Source of the DNA: Stutzerimonas stutzeri
GTDB taxonomy: Bacteria > Pseudomonadota > Gammaproteobacteria > Pseudomonadales > Pseudomonadaceae
DNA length: 64,000 nt
Reading direction: 5' to 3'
Assembly: GCA_002339675.1 (NCBI GenBank)
Contig: DDKB01000006.1
Coordinates: 1-64,000, forward strand
How positions within the stretch are numbered: position 1 is the first letter of the stretch; each line of letters begins with the position of its first letter. A program made the translations under genes and the position numbers. Shown here in pieces: positions 43,152 to 51,754 of the stretch. A model generated the notes under the pieces. That model had not been told where the DNA came from and ran no database searches. It saw only the letters and a program-made list of their open reading frames with translations.

Positions 43152-43182
43152 AATTGCGGGCGTTGTGATCGCAATTTATGCT
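43152..43182 (+). promoter_or_regulatory. Promoter with overlapping operator dyad upstream of the WYL regulator
   Basis: A -35-like TTGCGG (43154-43159) and -10-like TATGCT (43177-43182) are 17 bases apart. AATTGCG (43152-43158) and CGCAATT (43170-43176) form a perfect inverted repeat that overlaps the -35 box and abuts the -10 box. A protein bound here would block RNA polymerase, which fits autorepression by the WYL protein encoded 30 bases downstream. Confidence 0.6.
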
Positions 43183-43211
43183 GTCCAGGTTTTAACCGCG
43201 ACTAGTCCACA

Positions 43212-44096
43212 ATGACCACTGCAGCTCTCTCGCAACTAACGCAAGCCCAGCGCGATCGCCTGGCCTACCTGGAGTTGCGCCTGCGATTCGTGGGGGAGAT
43301 AGGACGGCAGGACCTGATTCAGCGCTTCGGCATTCAAACGGCGGCCGCTACCCGTGACCTCGCCGCCTATCGTGAGCTCGCCGGCAACAACCTGGCCTAT
43401 GACCGCAGCAGCAAAATCTACACGCCGACCAAGGAGTTCCGGCCGATCTTCACCTTCTCCGCTGACCGGGTTCTGGCCTGGCTGGCAGAGGGTTTTGGTG
43501 ATGGTGAGCCGGCAAGCAGTGCGCCGGGAATCTCATGCGTAACGTCCGGGCGCCTTGCTCAGCCGGATCTGGACACGCTGGGTATCGTGACGCGTGCCAT
43601 TTACCACCGCTGCCCTCTGCGTGTGGAGTACTACTCCCTAGGCAGCGGCAAGACCCAGCGGGAGATCGTGCCGTTTGCCCTCATCGATACGGGCTTGCGC
43701 TGGCACGTGCGCGGCTATGACCGCAAGCGCGGTGCGTTTCGGGACTTCGTGGTCACGCGCATCAAGCGGCCGAAGCTGCTGATGGAGTCTCCCGTCGCCG
43801 AGCACGAGCGGCCGGAGCAGGATGTCCAGTGGAGCCGGATAGTGGAGGTCGAACTGGTGCCGCACCCCGACCAGCCGTATCCGGATATCACCGCCATGGA
43901 TTACGCCATGCAAGACGGTGTGCTGCGCCTGAGGCTGCGCGGGGCTACGGCGGGTTACGTACTGCGCAAATGGAGCGTCGATTGTTCGCCAGAACATCGG
44001 CTGCGTGATCCAGAGTACCGCCTCTGGCTGAAAGACCCCCTGCTGCTCTACGGCGTGGAAACAGCGGTGCTGGCGCCCGGTTACCGAGCGGCCTGA
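43212..44096 (+). CDS. WYL-domain transcriptional regulator (BrxR/CapW-like)
   Basis: A 294-residue protein. Residues about 10-75 form a winged helix (RLRFVGEIGRQDLIQRFGIQ). A WYL domain follows: RCPLRVEYYSLGSGKTQREI, VPFALIDTGLRWHVRGYDRK and FRDFVVTRIKRPKLL. The last 100 residues form a C-terminal dimerisation-like extension (VLRKWSVDCSPEHRL). Proteins of this layout (BrxR, CapW) repress defence operons and may sense nucleic acid or nucleotides. It lies 72 bp upstream of a type I restriction-modification operon on the same strand, so it is a probable repressor of that system. Confidence 0.85.
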   Translation: MTTAALSQLTQAQRDRLAYLELRLRFVGEIGRQDLIQRFGIQTAAATRDLAAYRELAGNNLAYDRSSKIYTPTKEFRPIFTFSADRVLAWLAEGFGDGEPASSAPGISCVTSGRLAQPDLDTLGIVTRAIYHRCPLRVEYYSLGSGKTQREIVPFALIDTGLRWHVRGYDRKRGAFRDFVVTRIKRPKLLMESPVAEHERPEQDVQWSRIVEVELVPHPDQPYPDITAMDYAMQDGVLRLRLRGATAGYVLRKWSVDCSPEHRLRDPEYRLWLKDPLLLYGVETAVLAPGYRAA

Positions 44097-44168
44097 GCGA
44101 ACGATTACCTACACGCCGTGATGCGTTAGTCATCCGGCGACACGAAAACTGAGAGTGATTACCGTCCC

Positions 44169-45749
44169 ATGAGCAATACCAGAGATCTTGAACGCGCCGA
44201 GCTGCACAAAACCATCTGGCGCATCGCCAACGACCTGCGTGGCAGCGTCGATGGCTGGGACTTCAAGACCTACGTGCTGGGCATGCTGTTCTACCGTTTT
44301 ATCTCGGAGAACCTGACCAACTACCTCAACGAACAGGAGCGTCGGGCGGGCAGTGCGGATTTTGACTACAGCGATTTGGCAGACGCTCACGCTATCGTGG
44401 GGCGTTACGAGACAGTTCAGGAAAAGGGCTTCTACATCCTGCCGTCGCAACTGTTCGCCAATGTGCGTAAGCGCGCCCGCCATGATCCGAACCTCAACGA
44501 AACCCTGTCGAAAGTGTTCAAGGACATTGAAGCCTCGGCGTTGGGCGCTGGTAGCGAGGACGACTTCAAGGGGCTGTTCGATGACCTTGACGTCAACAGC
44601 AGCAAGCTCGGCCCCACCGTGGCCAAGCGCAACGAAAAACTGGTGAAGCTGCTCGACGCCATCGGCGATCTTCCGCTGGGCAACAGCTCGGGCAATTTTG
44701 CCGACAACAGCATCGACCTGTTCGGCGACGCCTACGAGTACCTGATGCAGATGTATGCCTCCACCGCCGGCAAGTCCGGTGGCGAGTTCTATACCCCGCA
44801 GGAAGTCTCCGAACTGCTGGCCCGCATCACGGTGGTCGGCAAGAAGGAGGTCAACAAGGTTTATGACCCAGCCTGCGGCTCTGGCTCGCTGTTGCTCAGC
44901 TTTTCCAAGGTGCTGGGGCACAACAAGGTGCGTCAGGGCTTCTACGGCCAGGAAATCAACCTCACCACCTACAACCTGTGCCGGATCAACATGTTCCTGC
45001 ACAACGTGAACTACGAGAAGTTCAACATCGCCCATGGCGACACGCTGACCGATCCGGCGCACTGGGATGACGAGCCCTTCGAGGCCATCGTTTCCAACCC
45101 GCCGTACTCGATCAAATGGGAGGGCGATGCTAACCCGCTGCTGATCAACGACCCGCGCTTCGCTCCGGCCGGCGTGCTCGCGCCCAAGAGCAAGGCCGAC
45201 CTGGCCTTCACCTTGCACATTCTCAGCTGGCTGGCGGTCAACGGCACGGCTGCCATTGTCGAGTTCCCCGGCGTGCTCTATCGCGGCGGTGCGGAAGCCA
45301 AGATTCGCAAGTACCTGATCGACAACAACTACGTCGATGCCGTCATCCAGTTGCCGCCGGACCTGTTCTTCGGCACCACCATCGCGACCTGCATTGTCGT
45401 GCTGAAGAAGTCCAAGCGCGACAACGCCACGCTGTTCATCGACGCCTCCAGCCTGTTCGTGCGCAGCGGCAACAAGAACAAGATGTTGCTCGATCACCAG
45501 CGGAAAATCCTCGACGCATTCACCGCTCGCCAGAACATCGACCATTTCGCACGCATGGTTGAGAACGGTGACATCGCTGCCAACGGCTACAACATCGCCG
45601 TCTCCAGCTATGTCGAGCAGGCCGACACCAGCGAAGCGGTAAACATTCGTGAGCTCAACGAGAAAATCAGCGGCATCGTTGCCCGGCAAACGGAGCTGCG
45701 AAAGCAGATCGATGCCATCGTTGCGGATCTGGAAGGAGCCCAGGCATGA
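44169..45749 (+). CDS. hsdM: Type I restriction-modification system, methyltransferase subunit HsdM
   Basis: A 526-residue adenine-N6 methyltransferase subunit. The N-terminal helical domain (LHKTIWRIANDLRGSVDGWD) is followed by GEFYTPQEVSELLARIT, SAM motif I YDPACGSGSLLLSFSK (about 230-245) and catalytic NPPYSIKW (about 310). It methylates the host target sequence and binds HsdS and HsdR. It is the first gene of a tight operon: its stop overlaps the rhuM start by 4 bp. Confidence 0.95.
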   Translation: MSNTRDLERAELHKTIWRIANDLRGSVDGWDFKTYVLGMLFYRFISENLTNYLNEQERRAGSADFDYSDLADAHAIVGRYETVQEKGFYILPSQLFANVRKRARHDPNLNETLSKVFKDIEASALGAGSEDDFKGLFDDLDVNSSKLGPTVAKRNEKLVKLLDAIGDLPLGNSSGNFADNSIDLFGDAYEYLMQMYASTAGKSGGEFYTPQEVSELLARITVVGKKEVNKVYDPACGSGSLLLSFSKVLGHNKVRQGFYGQEINLTTYNLCRINMFLHNVNYEKFNIAHGDTLTDPAHWDDEPFEAIVSNPPYSIKWEGDANPLLINDPRFAPAGVLAPKSKADLAFTLHILSWLAVNGTAAIVEFPGVLYRGGAEAKIRKYLIDNNYVDAVIQLPPDLFFGTTIATCIVVLKKSKRDNATLFIDASSLFVRSGNKNKMLLDHQRKILDAFTARQNIDHFARMVENGDIAANGYNIAVSSYVEQADTSEAVNIRELNEKISGIVARQTELRKQIDAIVADLEGAQA

Positions 45750-46747
45750 GCGAGCAACCAGCAGGCGAGATCATTCTTTACCAACGTGGCGATGCAACCG
45801 CCATCGATGTGCGGCTAGACGGCGATACGGTCTGGCTGACCCAAGAGCAGATGGCGGAACTGTTCGGCAAGGCCAAGTCGACCATCAACGAGCACATCAA
45901 GAACGTCTTCGAGGAAGGCGAGCTGGTACCGGAGCAGGTGATGAGAAAAATCGGAATTTCCGAATTTTCTACCAAACCGACCAACTTCTATAACCTCGAC
46001 GTCATCATTTCGGTCGGCTACCGGGTCAAGTCGCAGCAGGGCACGCGCTTTCGCATCTGGGCCACCGAGCGCCTGCGCGAATACCTGGTCAAGGGCTTCA
46101 CCATGGATGACGCGCGCCTGAAGAACCTGGGCGGCGGCAGCTACTGGAAAGAACTGCTGGATCGCATCCGCGATATTCGCTCCAGCGAGAAGGTGCTCTA
46201 CCGTCAGGTGCTCGACCTGTACGCCACCAGCGTGGATTACGACCCCAAGGCCGAAGCCAGCGTAGTGTTCTTCAAGGCTGTACAGAACAAACTGCATTAT
46301 GCGGCCCACGGCCAGACGGCGGCGGAAGTGGTCAGGCAGCGTGCCGATGCCGGTAAGCCCTTCATGGGCCTGCTGTCCTTCAGTGGCAAGCAGCCCACCA
46401 AGGCCGAAGTCACCAACGCCAAGAATTACCTCAATGCCGACGAGCTTAAACGCCTGAATACGCTGGTTTCGGCCTATTTCGATGCCGCCGAGTTCCGCGC
46501 CATGAACCATGAGCCGACCTATATGAAGGATTGGCTCGCGCACCTGGAGCAACTGATTCTGGTCATGGGCGGCAAGGCCCTGGAAGGTGCCGGCAAAGTC
46601 AGCCACCAGCAGGCCCTTGCTCACGCCGAAACGGAATACGCCAAGTTCCGTGCCCAGTTGGCTGAGCAGCCGAGCGAGGTGGAAACGGCCTATCTGGAAA
46701 CCGTGAAGACGGTGCAGAAGAAAATTACTGGGAAGAAAAAGCCATGA
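45746..46747 (+). CDS. rhuM: RhuM-family protein inside the type I RM operon
   Basis: A 333-residue protein. The N-terminal part has the RhuM signature: TVWLTQEQMAELFGKAKSTI, followed by FYNLDVIISVGYRVKSQQGT and RIWATERLREYLVKGFTMDD. The rest is helical with AEFRAMNHEPTYMKDWLAHL. RhuM was named from a Salmonella pathogenicity island, its biochemical role is not settled, and it is often carried within type I RM loci. It overlaps hsdM and hsdS by 4 bp at each end (ATGA), so it is translated with the RM subunits. It could modulate restriction or be a linked toxin/defence factor. The role is inferred. Confidence 0.9.
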   Translation: MSEQPAGEIILYQRGDATAIDVRLDGDTVWLTQEQMAELFGKAKSTINEHIKNVFEEGELVPEQVMRKIGISEFSTKPTNFYNLDVIISVGYRVKSQQGTRFRIWATERLREYLVKGFTMDDARLKNLGGGSYWKELLDRIRDIRSSEKVLYRQVLDLYATSVDYDPKAEASVVFFKAVQNKLHYAAHGQTAAEVVRQRADAGKPFMGLLSFSGKQPTKAEVTNAKNYLNADELKRLNTLVSAYFDAAEFRAMNHEPTYMKDWLAHLEQLILVMGGKALEGAGKVSHQQALAHAETEYAKFRAQLAEQPSEVETAYLETVKTVQKKITGKKKP

Positions 46748-47919
46748 GCCGGATCGATGCGTTGATCGCTGAGCTTTGCCCGGAAGGAGTGGAGTTCAAA
46801 TCAATTGGCGAAATTGCCGCCGTTGGCACTGGCAGCAGTGACCGGAAAGACGCAAAAGCCGACGGTGCATTTCCGTTCTATGTGCGCTCTCAAGACGTAT
46901 TCCGTATCGACAAATACGAGTTCGACGAAGAAGCAATCCTGATCCCCGGAGAGGGTGGAATTGGCGAGATATTCCACTATGTATCCGGTAAGTATGCTCT
47001 GCATCAGCGGGCCTACAGAATTTGCTTCAATCTGGCCGAGCTCAACACGAAGTTTGCGTACTACTACTTTGCCGTTCATTTTAAACGCTTCATCTTGTTG
47101 AAAGCAGTCAGTGCGACCGTTACTTCGATTCGTAAGCCGATGATTACTGACTTCTATATTCCCATTCCGCCGCTCGAAGTGCAGCGCGAAATCGTGAAAG
47201 TGCTCGATACGTTTACGGAGCTTGAGGCGGAGCTTGAGGCGGAGCTTGAGGCGGAGCTTGAGGCGCGTCGCAGGCAGTACCAGTACTACCGCGACGCCTT
47301 GCTCGCTTTCAGCGATCAAGATATTCGCTGGGCCGCGATGGCTGAGCTCGGCGAGTTCATCCGGGGTCGGCGTTTTACCAAGGCTGACTACGTCGAAGAC
47401 GGCGTGCCTTGTATCCACTATGGCGAGATTTACACCCGCTACGGTACGGCCGCAGATACGGCCATCTCGCATGTGCGTTCGGATATGGCTACTTCACTGC
47501 GTTATGCCAGGCCCGGTGATGTGGTGGTTACCGACGTAGGGGAAACCGTGGAGGACGTTGGCAAGGCTGTCGCCTGGGTTGGCACCGAGGATGTTGCCAT
47601 CCACGATCACTGCTACGCATTCCGCCATTCGATGAATCCGAAGTTCGTTTCCTACTGCATGCAAACAAGCTCATTCATTGCAGAGAAGGCCAAGTATGTG
47701 GCGCGTACCAAGGTCAACACCTTGCTGATTGGCGGTTTCTCCAAGATTCGTATCCCAGTCCCATCGCTCGAAGAGCAAGAGCGCATCGTCGCCATCCTCG
47801 ACAAGTTCGATGCGCTGGTAAATGACATCTCCATCGGCCTGCCTGCTGAGATCGCCGCACGCCGTCAGCAGTACGCGTACTACCGCGACCGTTTGCTCAC
47901 ATTCAAGGAAGCCGCATGA
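46744..47919 (+). CDS. hsdS: Type I restriction-modification system, specificity subunit HsdS
   Basis: A 391-residue DNA-recognition subunit with the usual two target-recognition domains: TRD1 about residues 10-150 and TRD2 about 200-345. Each ends in a helical spacer, IPIPPLEVQREIVKVLDTFT and VPSLEEQERIVAILDKFDAL. The central spacer contains ELEA repeated four times (residues 159-174) before RRRQYQYYRDALLAF, and the C-terminal copy is AARRQQYAYYRDRLLTF. The TRDs determine the two halves of the bipartite target, while the repeat sets their spacing. It overlaps hsdR by 4 bp. Confidence 0.95.
   Translation: MSRIDALIAELCPEGVEFKSIGEIAAVGTGSSDRKDAKADGAFPFYVRSQDVFRIDKYEFDEEAILIPGEGGIGEIFHYVSGKYALHQRAYRICFNLAELNTKFAYYYFAVHFKRFILLKAVSATVTSIRKPMITDFYIPIPPLEVQREIVKVLDTFTELEAELEAELEAELEARRRQYQYYRDALLAFSDQDIRWAAMAELGEFIRGRRFTKADYVEDGVPCIHYGEIYTRYGTAADTAISHVRSDMATSLRYARPGDVVVTDVGETVEDVGKAVAWVGTEDVAIHDHCYAFRHSMNPKFVSYCMQTSSFIAEKAKYVARTKVNTLLIGGFSKIRIPVPSLEEQERIVAILDKFDALVNDISIGLPAEIAARRQQYAYYRDRLLTFKEAA
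47218..47265 (+). repeat. Four 12-bp tandem repeats in hsdS
   Basis: GAGCTTGAGGCG is repeated four times without a mismatch, encoding (Glu-Leu-Glu-Ala)x4 in the central spacer between the two recognition domains. The 12-bp unit keeps the reading frame when copies are gained or lost. In EcoR124-type enzymes a similar repeat number change alters the spacer length of the DNA target. Confidence 0.95.
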
Positions 47920-50900
47920 GCATTGAGAACCAGCCCTATCGCTACGAGGCCATTGCACTCTCCAACGAGAGCACCGTGGTGGCCGAGTTTCTGCCGGATG
48001 CGCTGGGTGTGCGCGAGGCCGGCTACCAGAGCGAGGCGGCGCTGGAGAGTGCTTTTATCGAACAACTGCAGCGGCAGGCCTACGAGTACCTGCCGATCAG
48101 TTCGGAGGCCGAGCTGGTCGCCAACCTGCGGGCCCGGCTGGAGCAGCTCAACAAGATCGAGTTTTCCGACACCGAGTGGCAGGGCTTCTTCGCGACCTGC
48201 ATTGCTGGTAGCAATGACGGCATTCTGGAAAAAACTGCGCGCCTGCAGGAGGATCACGTCCAGGTCTTGAAGCGCGACGATGGCAGCAGCAAGAACATCT
48301 ACCTGATCGACAAGGCCAATATCCACAACAACGTCTTGCAGGTGATCAACCAGTACGAAACGCCAGCCGGCGAGCAGGGCGGCAAGCACGCCACGCGCTT
48401 CGATGTGACGGTACTGGTCAACGGCCTACCGATGGTGCACATCGAGCTCAAGCGCCGTGGCGTGGACATTCGCGAAGCATTCAACCAGATCAACCGCTAC
48501 CAGCGCGACAGCTTCTGGGCGGGCTGCGGCCTGTTCGAGTACGTGCAGCTTTTCGTGATCAGCAATGGCACGCTGACCAAGTACTACAGCAACACCGTGC
48601 GCGACGGCCATTTGAAGGAGCAGTCCGGCAAGCGCAGCAAAAGCAAAACCTCCAACAGCTTTTCCTTCACCAGTTGGTGGGCCGACGCGCGCAACCAGCC
48701 CATCACCGAGTTGGTGGGCTTTACCAAGACCTTCTTTGCCAAGCATTCTCTGCTGAACGTGCTGACCAAGTACTGCGTGTTCGATGTGGATCGCAAGCTG
48801 CTGGTGATGCGGCCCTACCAGATCGTGGCCGCCGAGCGCATCCTGCAGCGCATTGCCACCTCAACCAATCACCGCCAACTGGGCACTGTGGCGGCAGGTG
48901 GCTACATCTGGCACACCACAGGCTCGGGCAAGACGCTGACCAGCTTCAAGGCCGCCCAGCTCGCCCGTGGCCTGCCGGACATCGACAAGGTGCTGTTCGT
49001 GGTCGATCGCAAGGATCTGGACTACCAGACCATGCGCGAATACGAGCGCTTCGAGAAAGGCGCGGCCAACTCCAATACCTCGACCTCGGTGCTGCAAAAG
49101 CAGCTGGAAGACCCGAACGCGCGGATCATCATCACCACCATTCAAAAGCTCTCGCGCTTCGTGGCCAAGAACAAGAAGCACCCGGTGTACGACGCGCATG
49201 TGGTGGTGATTTTCGACGAATGCCACCGCAGCCAGTTCGGTGACATGCACAGCGAAATCACCCGTGTGTTCAAGCGCTACCACCTGTTCGGTTTCACTGG
49301 TACGCCGATCTTTGCGAAGAACTCGGCAACCGGCGGCAACCCGTTGCGCCGCACCACCGAGCAGGCCTTTGGCGACAAGCTGCACACCTACACCATCGTC
49401 GATGCGATCAACGACAAGAACGTGCTGCCGTTTCGTATCGACTACATCAATACCCTCAAGATGCAGGCGCGGATCAAGGACAAGCAGGTCTCGGCCATCG
49501 ACACGGAGCGCGCCCTGCTGGCGCCGGAGCGCATCAGCCAGATCGTCGGCTATATCCGCGAGCATTTCGATCAGAAGACCAAGCGCGCCAGCACCTATCG
49601 CCATGACGGCAAGCGGGTGGCGGGCTTCAACTCGCTGTTTGCCTGTGCCTCGATTGATGCGGCCAAGCGTTACTACGCGGAACTTGCCGCGCAGCAGCAG
49701 GCGCTGCCCGAGGCCCAGCGGCTTAAGGTTGGGCTGATCTACAGCTTTGCCGCCAACGAGGACGACGAAGACGGCCTGCTTGGCGAGGAGGAGTTCGAGG
49801 CCGAGGGGCTGGATCAAAGCTCGCGGGATTTTCTGGACGCCGCGATCAAGGATTACAACGCGCTGTTCGCCACCAGCTTCGACACCTCGGCGGACAAGTT
49901 TCAGAACTACTACAAGGATCTGTCGCAGCGCCTGAAGAAGCGCGAGCTGGACCTGGTCATCGTGGTCAACATGTTCCTGACCGGCTTCGACGCCACCACG
50001 CTGAACACGCTGTGGGTGGACAAGAACCTCAAGGCGCATGGCCTGATCCAGGCGTATTCGCGCACCAACCGCATCCTCAACTCGGTGAAGACCTACGGCA
50101 ACATCGTTTCCTTCCGCAACCTGGAGCAGGAAACCAACGATGCGCTCGCCCTGTTCGGCAACAAGGACGCCAAGGGCATCGTGCTGCTGAAGCCTTACGC
50201 CGAGTATTACGCTGAATACCAGGCCCGAGTCGGCGAGCTGCTCGACAAATTCCCACTGGGGCAGGCCATCGTCGGCGAAGCGGCGCAGAAGGCGTTCATC
50301 AAGCTATTTGGCTCCATCCTGCGGCTGAAAAATATTCTGACGGCCTTCGACGATTTTGCCGGGAACGAGATTCTCAGCGAGCGGCAGTACCAGGACTACC
50401 AGAGCGTCTATCTGAATCTGTATGCCGAGTTCCGCACGACGTCCGAAGCGGAGAAGGAGTCGATCAACGACGACGTGGTCTTCGAGATCGAGCTGATCAA
50501 GCAGGTCGAAATCAATGTCGACTACATCCTGTTGCTGGTCGAGCAGTACCTGAAGAAAAAGGGCTCGGGAGAAGACAAGGAAATCCGCGCCACCATCGAG
50601 CGTGCCATCAACGCCAGCCCCAGCTTGCGCAACAAGAAGGATCTCATCGTTCAGTTCGTGGAGACGGTTAATACCAAAGGCGCGGTGGATGCTCAGTGGC
50701 AGAGCTTTATGGCCGCCAAGAAGACCGAGGAGCTGGAGCGCATCATCACGGAGGAGAACCTCAACGCCGAAGCTGCGCGTGACTTCGTTGAACATGCTTT
50801 CCGCGATGGCGCTATCCCCACGGCGGGCACCGCTATCACCAAAATCTTGCCGCCTGTTTCACGGTTCTCACAGGGCAACGGGCATGCAGCCAAGAAGCAG

Positions 50901-50954
50901 ACAGTGCTGGGCAAGCTGGCAGTGTTCTTCGAACGTTATTTCGGGTTGGTTTGA
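47916..50954 (+). CDS. hsdR: Type I restriction-modification system, restriction/translocation subunit HsdR
   Basis: A 1012-residue endonuclease-motor subunit. The N-terminal nuclease domain has RFDVTVLVNGLPMVHIELKR (D...ExK, about 160-180). The SF2 motor has Walker A WHTTGSGKTLTS (about 333), VVIFDECHRSQFGD (about 433), FGFTGTPIF, and the late motifs VVNMFLTGFDATTLNTLWVD and AYSRTNRI. It cuts unmodified DNA far from the site after ATP-driven translocation. It is the last gene of the hsdM-rhuM-hsdS-hsdR operon and is followed by a terminator. Confidence 0.95.
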   Translation: MSIENQPYRYEAIALSNESTVVAEFLPDALGVREAGYQSEAALESAFIEQLQRQAYEYLPISSEAELVANLRARLEQLNKIEFSDTEWQGFFATCIAGSNDGILEKTARLQEDHVQVLKRDDGSSKNIYLIDKANIHNNVLQVINQYETPAGEQGGKHATRFDVTVLVNGLPMVHIELKRRGVDIREAFNQINRYQRDSFWAGCGLFEYVQLFVISNGTLTKYYSNTVRDGHLKEQSGKRSKSKTSNSFSFTSWWADARNQPITELVGFTKTFFAKHSLLNVLTKYCVFDVDRKLLVMRPYQIVAAERILQRIATSTNHRQLGTVAAGGYIWHTTGSGKTLTSFKAAQLARGLPDIDKVLFVVDRKDLDYQTMREYERFEKGAANSNTSTSVLQKQLEDPNARIIITTIQKLSRFVAKNKKHPVYDAHVVVIFDECHRSQFGDMHSEITRVFKRYHLFGFTGTPIFAKNSATGGNPLRRTTEQAFGDKLHTYTIVDAINDKNVLPFRIDYINTLKMQARIKDKQVSAIDTERALLAPERISQIVGYIREHFDQKTKRASTYRHDGKRVAGFNSLFACASIDAAKRYYAELAAQQQALPEAQRLKVGLIYSFAANEDDEDGLLGEEEFEAEGLDQSSRDFLDAAIKDYNALFATSFDTSADKFQNYYKDLSQRLKKRELDLVIVVNMFLTGFDATTLNTLWVDKNLKAHGLIQAYSRTNRILNSVKTYGNIVSFRNLEQETNDALALFGNKDAKGIVLLKPYAEYYAEYQARVGELLDKFPLGQAIVGEAAQKAFIKLFGSILRLKNILTAFDDFAGNEILSERQYQDYQSVYLNLYAEFRTTSEAEKESINDDVVFEIELIKQVEINVDYILLLVEQYLKKKGSGEDKEIRATIERAINASPSLRNKKDLIVQFVETVNTKGAVDAQWQSFMAAKKTEELERIITEENLNAEAARDFVEHAFRDGAIPTAGTAITKILPPVSRFSQGNGHAAKKQTVLGKLAVFFERYFGLV

Positions 50955-50988
50955 CGCTGAGAGAGCAAAAAAGAAATGTGCGAACCAA

Positions 50989-51025
50989 CAGCATGAGCAG
51001 TCTCAGACCGCTCATGCTGCTTTTA
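50989..51025. terminator. Terminator of the RM operon, possibly bidirectional
   Basis: CAGCATGAGC pairs with GCTCATGCTG around an 11-base loop, followed by CTTTTATTT. It lies 35 bases after the hsdR stop and reaches the stop of the convergent small membrane gene, so it can serve both strands. Confidence 0.75.
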
Positions 51026-51214
51026 TTTGGTCTCATGGAGATGGATTTTCTTGGGTGATAGCAGCCTGCTGAGGATCCAGCACGCCAGCATCACCGCGAT
51101 CAGCAGCGGCGTAAAACGCACCATTAGGATCACCAGCAGCAACATCGCCAGGCAACCCGCGAGGATGCCGGCAAACACGAACACCGCAGCGAAGGTCCAT
51201 AGCAGTAGCTTCAT
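51023..51214 (-). CDS. Small two-segment membrane protein of the ICE gene block
   Basis: A 63-residue protein, almost wholly hydrophobic up to residue 52 (two segments: AAVFVFAGILAGCLAMLLLV and FTPLLIAVMLACWILSRLL), with a basic tail (SPKKIHLHETK). AGGAG lies nine bases before the ATG. It is the last gene of the leftward block that includes radC-like, YqaJ and DUF932 genes. No family is recognised. Confidence 0.6.
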   Translation of the reverse strand: MKLLLWTFAAVFVFAGILAGCLAMLLLVILMVRFTPLLIAVMLACWILSRLLSPKKIHLHETK

Positions 51215-51227
51215 GCTTGTTCGTCTC

Positions 51228-51725
51228 CTATAGGTAACCCTGTTCCGCCAGCGACACGCATCCTTCGTGGCCCACGATGATGTGATCCAGCGTTCTCACG
51301 CCGACCAGATTCAGCGCCTCCTTTAGTTTGTTGGTCAGTGTGCGGTCCGCCTGGCTAGGTTCGGGATCGCCGGAGGGGTGGTTGTGCACCAGGATCATGG
51401 CGGCGGCGTTGTGCTCCAAGGCAATCTTGATGATTTCCCTGGGGTAGACGCTTGCACCATCCAAGGTGCCCATGAACAGCTCGTGGAAGGCAATGACCCG
51501 GTGCTTGCTGTCCAGCATCAGCAGAGCGAAGACTTCGTATTCATAGGCCTCCAGCAAGGCCTGCAGATGGCTGAATACATCCCGTGGCGCGGTCAGTTGT
51601 CGTCCCCGTCGTAGGCGCAGGCTGGCCAGCTGCTTGGCCATCAGCAGGATGTCAGCTTCGGTGACCGGTGATTCGATCAGGTAGGTGCCAGCGGTCTCGC
51701 CGGCCTTGATTTTGTGCAGTCTCAT
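51228..51725 (-). CDS. RadC-like JAB-domain protein
   Basis: A 165-residue protein of the RadC family, lacking the N-terminal helix-hairpin-helix of chromosomal RadC. The JAMM metal motif is complete: ELFMGTLDGASVYPREIIKI, then LVHNHPSGDPEPSQADRTLT. The ending VRTLDHIIVGHEGCVSLAEQ is typical. Mobile-element RadC proteins are widespread in conjugative elements. The function may be DNA repair or anti-restriction, but is not proven. Two successive ATGs follow AAGGAG; the second, at 51725, has the better spacing. Confidence 0.85.
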   Translation of the reverse strand: MRLHKIKAGETAGTYLIESPVTEADILLMAKQLASLRLRRGRQLTAPRDVFSHLQALLEAYEYEVFALLMLDSKHRVIAFHELFMGTLDGASVYPREIIKIALEHNAAAMILVHNHPSGDPEPSQADRTLTNKLKEALNLVGVRTLDHIIVGHEGCVSLAEQGYL

Positions 51726-51754
51726 CATCAGCTCCTTTGGCCGGGCGGCCCGAC

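Noticed and set aside
44130..45689. A 519-codon frame antisense to hsdM
   Set aside because: The hsdM frame has all methyltransferase motifs. The antisense frame is a by-product of codon bias and has no ribosome site or recognisable fold.
47218..47265. CRISPR-like or satellite array
   Set aside because: The repeat is 12 bp, has no spacers and is fully coding in frame, so it is a protein spacer repeat in hsdS. I found no CRISPR array anywhere in the window.
48861..50039. A 392-codon frame antisense to hsdR
   Set aside because: Same reason as above: it mirrors the helicase part of hsdR and carries no motif of its own.
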